Assembly: GCA_039654915.1 (NCBI GenBank)
Contig: CM077593.1
Location: 75,992,501-76,056,500, forward strand
Origin: Aquilaria yunnanensis
Lineage: Eukaryota; Streptophyta; Magnoliopsida; Malvales; Thymelaeaceae
Direction: 5' to 3'
DNA: 64,000 nt
Of this stretch, positions 57,846 to 64,000 are shown piece after piece; position 1 is the stretch's first letter; each line of letters opens with the position of its first letter. Under the pieces are notes generated by a model, which saw only the letters and a list, made by a program, of their open reading frames with translations, was not told the DNA's origin and did not search any database. Both the position numbers and the translations under genes were made by a program.

Positions 57846-58935
57846 GAGGAAGGCAGCAGTGATGGAAGAGGGGAGGGAGGAGACGGAGTGCAGCTAGGAG
57901 CATGTAGTTTGACTGTGAGATATAAAAGTTTTGAGATTTCTAAGGTAAATGAAAAGTTTTCAATGGTAAAAACTAGTTTGTTTATTTTTTCAGTTCATTT
58001 TAATGGTCACAGTTAATAGTAGGACGAATGGTGTAACATTTTTATAGTTAGAGGATGAACAGTGTAATAATTTGTAATTCCAAGATAAATCCGCAATATG
58101 AGTCTTAGTTTAGGAACGACGGGAGCTACTTTTCCTTTCTTTGACTTATTTTATGTGTCTACAATGTATATTAATTAGTGGCAAAGATAATATATGCTGC
58201 TGTCTTTTTGTCTTAAATTTTGAATATAGTTATTGGAGACAAATGTGCTATTTGCCCCATTATATTTTTCTCAAAAGCTAGTTCCTCACGCAATGAATTC
58301 AAAATGAAATAAAAGGAAAAAATTAAAATGATAAATGTTGAAAAAAAATTTATTTCAATAATCTTTGTATTAAAAGGTTGAAAATAGAGGTTATTCACTC
58401 AACTTGAGTAATACCAATTGAAACTTTATATTTAAAAGGCTAGAGAAGTATTTTTTTTCTCTTGATTTTTATTTTTCTTGGTTGGCTATAGATAAAATTA
58501 TTTTCTAAAAAAACATTATTCAAGTGATTATTAATTTTCTAAAAAATAATTTTCTAATTTGCATCGATCCACGAAAGGATATGTGAGATGAATTTACGTG
58601 AGTCTGAATGGATCGAGGTAAGGAGGATAGTTGATTTTTGGGACGATGTTAGGGAAGTAGGTGATGGAGCAAGGGAGCCGGGTCGAATAAAGAGGCGAGG
58701 AGACAGTAGAGAATAGAAGTGGAGTGACAAGAAGGGGAAGGCCGATCTTGGAAAATTTTGGATTTCTAAAGCTTAGCGCATAATTATAAACTATACTAAA
58801 TTTAAGAAGTGTCGCTGTAATTCTGATTGATAGCTGACTGACAACATTAAAAAGTAGGGAGTAAGTACAGATTTTCAAGCCTCGAGGGGCAAGTGTTATA
58901 TCTCCAAAAATTCAGGGGGTAATTGTAAAAAATCC

Positions 58936-59242
58936 AAAAACAAATGAAAGAAACGCACATAGAATAAACATTTTGTTAATATAACCATCAAAATCTTTAA
59001 CAAAACTATTTCAATTTACATAAATTCTACAAAAAGCTATACTTATGAATAACATAGCTGACGTCAAAACACGATCACTAAAAAGTTGAAGGATTTTAGG
59101 GGGATACCAAAGGGGGAAGCACAAATATAAGGGCCTCATATAAAGACAAGGGAACAAGTGATGCCTATCCACACTGTAGTGGAAATACCACTTGCAAGTC
59201 CAAGAAGGCTCTAGTCAAACAAAGGCCCAAAGATGAAGCCAC
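58936..59242. other. Element 2 non-coding sequence between MULE and antisense ORF
   Basis: Nothing coding recognised. It represents the 3' flank of the antisense ORF. Confidence 0.4.
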
Positions 59243-61782
59243 TTAGAACTCATCTTTAACAGGAGCTTTCTTAGTGTCTATCGCCAATGACCTCTTAACG
59301 TAGGGTGTCTTTCCATACTTCCTTTCATTTGGCCATGCATCAAAGTCTAAAACCAACACTTCATAAGTAGATAGGAATGACATGTCTAGGTTCAAATATG
59401 CCCGTTCAACCAGGATATGGTAGGAAAGGAAGCCGTCTTTAAATTCTTCAAGAGCTTCCGTGTAGAGCCCCTTCTTTTATGCCCGGACAGTCAACATTAG
59501 CTCATTGACACAGGCGTTGTCCTTAGCACAATGCTCCTCATACGCTTATTGTGCCTTGCACCTAACCCAGCCAACCCTCACAATCTGTTCTACGAAGGGA
59601 AAAGTATGGGCACCTAAGCTAGATCTAGATCCGTCCTAGATGAGTAATTGACCCAGTCAAGCTAGTAAACCCATCTAAAGGCTATCCATAATGGCCTTTA
59701 CCTTTTTTTCTTTGGTCTCCAAGTAGAACTTGAAATGTTGGGCCTTAGCGAAAGCCAACAACTTCTTCTCCTTGGCTTTGCAAAGGGCTTCAGCTGACGC
59801 TGACAGCTTCTATGCCAGGTCTTGGGAATGCTTCTCCTACTCCTCCAACTTGGTGTTTAACTCTTGGAGCTCCTTGGCTAGAGCCTCATGGACAGCACAC
59901 TCCATTGTTAGATCCTTATTCAGCACCATATTTGTTGACTTGAAATCATTAAACTGGGCGAACAAGGCCTACACTGCCTTCTCATAGGCACATACCTCTT
60001 CCTAATGGAGTAGGAGATAATGGCATCTTGTAGATAAAGGAAATTATGGAATGCCAACACAAGCATGCTTAACATGAACGAAGATAATAGACGTACCTGA
60101 AGAAGGTTATAGGGAGCACTCATCAACTGGGCACTACCCCTTTGAGACGGATGAGCAAGACGAAGTTAATCCATGTGGATCTTCAGGCCCTACAGGAAGT
60201 GATGGGGTAATGTTGGTCCAATCATGTAGGACCAACTTGTCCATGCCCGCCACCTATTGTGGGTCAAACATTTGGTTTGGAAAGATCCACTTGAGTGCCA
60301 AATAATGCATTTAAGCCTGGGCCCACTCGACGACCAGGTTATGCAGCTTGAATCGATCCTCCACGTCACTGGGTGAAGGGGACCCGTCAAGTAGGCTTGG
60401 AAGCCCCCATGGGCAAAACCTTTGCCTCTGGTGCCTTTGGGCCTATGTTAGAGGAGGGCTCGCTCCTCTTAGGATGCTTTGCAGGAGAAGTTAGATGAAA
60501 ACACCCAAAATCAACATAGAACAATGTCAAATTGATGTTAAGGAAGAGAAAATTGCTGAAACGATGGATCATACCATCACTTTCGCCTTGTGGGACTTCC
60601 ATCCCTTTAAAAGAGTGTAGCCTCTTCTGGACTAGTTGAGGCTCCTCCAGAGGAGACTCCTTTAAATACTCCATAGAAGGTATAAATTTAGAATATGTAT
60701 ACCCCATCAATGATTCTCTTATATCACTTCATCAACTCTTTAGCTTGACGACCCATATCTGTAAGAAAGTGCAACTAAGTTAGAGTTATTCTGGCAAACA
60801 AAAAAGCAAGACAAAAGAACACACACATAAAGAACAACTTTCAAGATCCATTAGACCTTTCTGGGATTGAAAGGCTATCTTGAAGGACTCCACCAGTGGC
60901 CTCTTTTGCCCCGGAGCCCAGTTAGCGAGGCTCAGCACAACAGAGTAAGACAGGGGGTCCTTATTGATCCCCGCCAACTTGACCAATGTCTCCTAGATTT
61001 CTATGTAATGGATGAGGAACAACTACGTGATGTTTTGGTTCTTCACTACAGACTCCAAGTAGGTTAGGAGTCTGTTGTAAGCCATGTACCTCTTGGAGCA
61101 TTCATATAGGAAAGGCCTCTGGACCAGGGCCTATTGAGGAGTTGATGCCTACTCACACAAAAAACCCTACACTAGCTTCATCAGAGTGTAGAAGAAATAG
61201 TCTTTCCAGTTGGCCCATGAGTCATTGCATGAGATGATTGAGCCCATGCGGAAGAACAATGTGTCATTCTTCAAATACAACATGTAAAACTAGAGAAAGA
61301 CTTCTAGCGAGGGGACCATCATGGCCATCTTACAGCAAAGGATGAAGGCATTGATGTGGGTGAAGGAGTTCAGGGTCAGCTGGGAAGGTTGCATTTGTTA
61401 GTGCTTGCAAAACTGCTCCACCAACGCATTAAGATGGAATCGAAACCCTGCTTGTACCTAGTGACAAAAATGGTGAGGACATCAATCATTAGGTCACCCC
61501 CAGTGAGGCTCTATCTTCCAACACCTGCTTCTTACTAAGGGCAGTCACAACCCCATTTGGCCAAAAGAACCACTTGAGGTTAGTCGGCAAGGTTTTTTTA
61601 GTAAGAGAAATCCTTGTGCCCTTTAATACTGCCCGATTAGAGATAAAAACGTTCGTGGAGGTATCGGCCTCACTTCCCTTCCAGGGGATGAATAAACATG
61701 ACTACCAATAGCCTTTCCAGACAATGACCTTAAAGATGCCATTTGGAAAAATTGGTGGAGATATGGTAAGGGTTGTCGCCAT
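59243..61782 (-). pseudogene. Antisense ORF downstream of integrase, element 2
   Basis: It begins at an ATG whose complement is 61780-61782 and ends at TAA complementary to 59243-59245, after KRSLAIDTKKAPVKDEF. The N-terminal half has GFRFHLNALVEQFCKH then MQPSQLTLNSFTHINAFILC, the same block as LHFPIHLLVEQFYDHY/PPSQLTSNSFVHINQFIVCY in element 1. The C-terminal half (about 60000-59680) is Leu/Glu/Lys-rich (ELQELNTKLEE, KAKEKKLLAFAKAQ) and probably coiled coil. Stops and shifts break it. The conserved position and orientation in two families show it is a regular part of these elements. Confidence 0.7.
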
Positions 61783-62549
61783 CATATGACAAATAGCAGA
61801 AGAACAAGAAAGAACCAAGCAGCACAACACACAGTCCAGTCTTAAATATAAAAATAGCAATATGCCAATGAAAAATGAAAAATAAAAAGAAGCAAGTATG
61901 GAAAGCTAGAGTTCTTTAGCTGAATCAAATTACTTGTAAGAGAATGAACGAAGAAACTGGATGGCGAAAATCAAACAAGGCCGAAAAAAGAACTTTAAAA
62001 GAAAGTAGCAGAGAAGCATAGAAGGATGAGAGCAGCAAATGACAATGAAACAATGAAAGAAAAGAGTGAAAAACTCTACCCTTATATATAAAGGGGACCA
62101 CTACTCTCAGGTACCCCCTTAGAAACCACCATTATCTTTATGGTTAATATTTTGGCCACTGGGAGTAGGACCTGTGGCAAGAAGCAGTTGTCAAAATGTC
62201 ACACTGACTTTTTTCCTTGATGCATCATTAGCTAGGCATCGCTCCATCTTCTAGCCATACCATTGAAACCACCATGTGTACCAAAGATAGAGGAATAACG
62301 AAAACATCCCATAAATCAACAACGTTTTGACCCCTTCCTTTGAAATTGTTAAAAGGGGCATCGTACCCCACTAAATATGGTAACTTGTGAGAAGCATAGG
62401 AATAACACAAATGGGGATTGTACCCTCGACAAAAAGATGGGGATCATACCCTAACCATGAAGCGGCATAGTACTTGAGTGAAGAATCTCTAAGAGATACA
62501 GTAGCTTTTTAATCCCTCATTTAAAATGTGGGACCCTGACCTACATTTT
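61783..62549. other. Element 2 region upstream of the antisense ORF
   Basis: Non-coding. It corresponds to 10050-10770 in element 1, and in both cases would contain the promoter of the antisense ORF. A tatatataaagg at 62083-62094 reads in plus orientation. No antisense TATA box is obvious. Confidence 0.4.
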
Positions 62550-62571
62550 TTTAAAAGGAATGAGAGTTATT
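62550..62571 (+). other. Polypurine tract of Tat element 2
   Basis: aaaaggaatgagag lies just before the 3' LTR start tgtggcatg at 62572. Confidence 0.5.
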
Positions 62572-62972
62572 TGTGGCATGAGGGCCCATGCGCGGCCCAT
62601 AGTTAGAAAGCCCATACCAAGAGGGCTAGTAATAATGCTCGTAATAAGGCGCAAGAAACCCAACTCTAACTAGGTCAAAGAAGAAACCCAACAAGGAAGG
62701 AAACAAAATTCCAGAATCACCAGATAATTCTTATCTAGGAATGACCTTTTTGGATCCAACCACAGCTATATAAATAGACTACTCTCACCAATTTTGAGGT
62801 ACTAGATTTCACCTAGCATTGCATCATTTTCCTCTTTCTTGATCTAAAACTAACTTGATCATCGGATGGTTTCCCCTAGGACAACATTCTGGGCTTTGAT
62901 ATCTTCTTGGTTGCAGGATCTCCAAATTCATCATTCACAAAGCTTCTAGGCCTAACCTATACAACCCCACAC
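62572..62972 (+). repeat. 3' LTR of Tat element 2
   Basis: This LTR of about 400 bp begins tgtggcatgagggcccat, matching the truncated 5' LTR. A good TATA box, tatataaatag, is at 62767-62777. The right end (near acaaccccaca at 62972) is set by comparison with the order of segments in element 1 LTRs (gatcatcggatggtttcccc, then gcagga, then the end). Confidence 0.7.
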
Positions 62973-63000
62973 TAACCTATACAAACATAGTCCCAGTTCC

Positions 63001-63770
63001 CTAACAGTGCCAGGAGACACTGAATCGGACTGTACTCCCCAAACTGTCTGTTCTATCTCGTATTTCTATATGTTTTGAGAAACATACAAGGTAGCTAGCA
63101 TACTCCATAACAATTTATTAAAAGGAGGAACATAGCTACACTGAGGTGTTCAAATGGTTGGTTTTGATATAGACTAAATCAAATATAAGACTATGTACAA
63201 TTAACCTAGCTTACCCTTACTAATGAAGATGACAAATGCAACCACCCAAACTTGACCTTATCCACAAAGCTTGTTATGAGTTTAACTAATTTTATCTTAA
63301 ATGTAAGAAAAAAAAATTATTATAGAGCATCAAGCTACTAAAACATGTATGGGAAAGTAAGAAAAATAAAAAAATGAGTATGTGTATTTTAATTATTAAT
63401 TCTAAAAACATAGTTTTGGCCCTTTAGCGTAGCTACTGCCAAGGGACATAAACCTAACTGCCACTCTCCTGAATTGCCAATTTTTTTCTCATATGCCCTT
63501 CAAGTTTTGAGAAACCAACAAGTTACCCATTATACTTTACAACAACTTATTAAGAAAAGGAACATAGCTACATCAAGACGTTCAAATGATAGGTTTTAGT
63601 ATAAAATAAATCAAATATAAGATTAAGTATGATTGATTGAGCTTGCCCCCTACCCCTACCAATAAGGATGATGAAATTACTCTATTGCCTCTACCGTTCC
63701 TAAACCAGGCCACTTTAACTCGACTCTACCCACATAACTTTAGGAAGGTTATGGGTTTAACTAATTCTAT
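63001..63770 (+). repeat. Diverged direct duplication, offset about 440 bp
   Basis: 63005-63300 and 63440-63765 share gttttgagaaac, acaatttattaa/acaacttattaa, ggaacatagctaca, gttcaaatg and tttaactaatt in the same order. No protein is visible. AT-rich sequence with nothing recognised follows to the end of the window. Confidence 0.7.
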
Positions 63771-64000
63771 AGCATCCTACACCTTATAAATTAGTATATT
63801 TATTTCTAAATTTTTTTATCTAAAAATAAAGTTATAATCTAGTGTAAATTTTTCTATTACCTAATTTTATAAATTTTTATTTATTAATTATTTGTAAACA
63901 TACATTTTTTTTAAACATACATAAAATATAAATAAAAAAATATATATATGCTATATACCTGTGGAAGCAGGGTACGAACTCACTTACATGTTGAGATGGT

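Larger units (their letters stand above)
56632..58135. mobile_element. Pack-MULE nested in the outer MULE
   Basis: Arms 56632 to about 56870 and about 57895 to 58135 are inverted copies of about 240 bp. The ends are gggtaaatag on the left and, reverse-complemented, ggaaaagtag on the right. Strong matches include ctaagactcatattrcgg, catcctctaact and caaaacttttctatctcac-like text. Between the arms, 57.1 kb holds a fragment of the plant PEN-2 gene and 57655-57840 another exon-like stretch. No transposase is present. A clear target duplication was not found. Confidence 0.78.
55516..58935. mobile_element. Long-TIR MULE (about 3.4 kb) inserted in Tat element 2
   Basis: The left arm (55516 to about 55830) and right arm (about 58615 to 58935) are inverted copies of about 315 bp, starting ggattttttttacagttacc on the left and, reverse-complemented, ggattttttacaattacccc on the right. 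They stay alignable through tttgcttt/acaattat, ccaaa/ctttaaaaatc and cattctctacc. No transposase is present, so it is non-autonomous. The flanks taaaataaa and aaaaacaaa match 7 of 9, but low complexity makes this weak. It contains a nested MULE at 56632-58135. Confidence 0.8.
50415..62972 (+). mobile_element. Tat-type Ty3/gypsy retrotransposon, element 2, degenerate and interrupted
   Basis: It has the same design as element 1: truncated 5' LTR, gag, protease, RT, RNase H, integrase, antisense ORF, polypurine tract, 3' LTR. Its LTRs differ in sequence from those of element 1, so it is a different family. A 3.4-kb MULE (55516-58935) has inserted between integrase and the antisense ORF. Without it the element is about 9.1 kb. 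No target duplication was recognised (aagga before, ctaac after). Confidence 0.82.

Noticed and set aside
55516..58935. 9-bp target duplication taaaataaa/aaaaacaaa around the outer MULE
   Set aside because: The 7 of 9 match is between A-rich sequences and could easily be chance; not counted as evidence.

Overview
The window is plant nuclear DNA, most likely from a eudicot. It is AT-rich, densely packed with decayed retroelements of plant-specific lineages (Tat- and Athila-type Ty3/gypsy, chromovirus, copia, L1-type LINEs), and contains long-TIR MULE and hAT-like DNA elements with fragments of plant genes. It looks like gene-poor heterochromatin. No intact multi-exon host gene was recognised. 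All identifications come from reading the sequence and from remembered family signatures; no database search was run.

Layout. 0.1-0.7 kb is a long-TIR MITE. 1.36-11.18 kb is a nearly complete but coding-dead Tat-type gypsy element with equal-length LTRs and a degenerate 5-bp target duplication. It carries an antisense ORF downstream of integrase and is inserted into a minus-strand LINE, whose two halves lie at 0.96-1.36 and 11.2-12.4 kb. 12.75-14.27 kb is a non-autonomous hAT-like element with an 8-bp target duplication and TCGGGT-rich subterminal blocks. 16.9-20.5 kb is a gypsy gag followed directly by what looks like the integrase tail and 3' region, so most of pol is missing.

20.6-23.7 kb is the most unusual part. 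A 139-bp tandem repeat is followed by two tandem, uninterrupted, 65 percent identical ORFs for a small basic Cys-rich protein. The protein resembles the nucleic-acid-binding protein of carlaviruses, so it may be an endogenised plant-virus gene. Next come four copies of an 88-bp promoter-side repeat and an intronless LOG (cytokinin-activating phosphoribohydrolase) homologue with one in-frame stop. The second ORF and the LOG copy share the same TATA-box promoter block. 24.2-26.3 kb is an array of about 30 units of a 69-bp satellite made of two hairpins. It ends at a polypurine tract and a 3.1-kb LTR (26.4-29.5 kb), placing it in the 3' UTR of a second retroelement type.

29.5-50.4 kb is a mosaic: dispersed AT-rich repeats, plus-strand LINE pieces, a minus-strand chromovirus gag-pro-RT, a MULE-like MITE with a 10-bp target duplication, a poly(A)-tailed minus-strand LINE, a minus-strand Athila gag with its primer-binding site, a minus-strand copia gag start, and several orphan LTR-like blocks.

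50.4-63.0 kb is a second Tat-type element of the same general design (gag-pol forward, antisense ORF after integrase). Its 5' LTR is truncated, and it is interrupted by a 3.4-kb long-TIR MULE that itself contains a 1.5-kb Pack-MULE carrying a frameshifted fragment of the gamma-secretase subunit PEN-2. The last kilobase is a diverged 440-bp direct duplication.

The retroelement genes are broken and should make no functional proteins. The only ORFs that look maintained are the two small Cys-rich ones at 21.2 and 22.0 kb, and less certainly the LOG reading frame.
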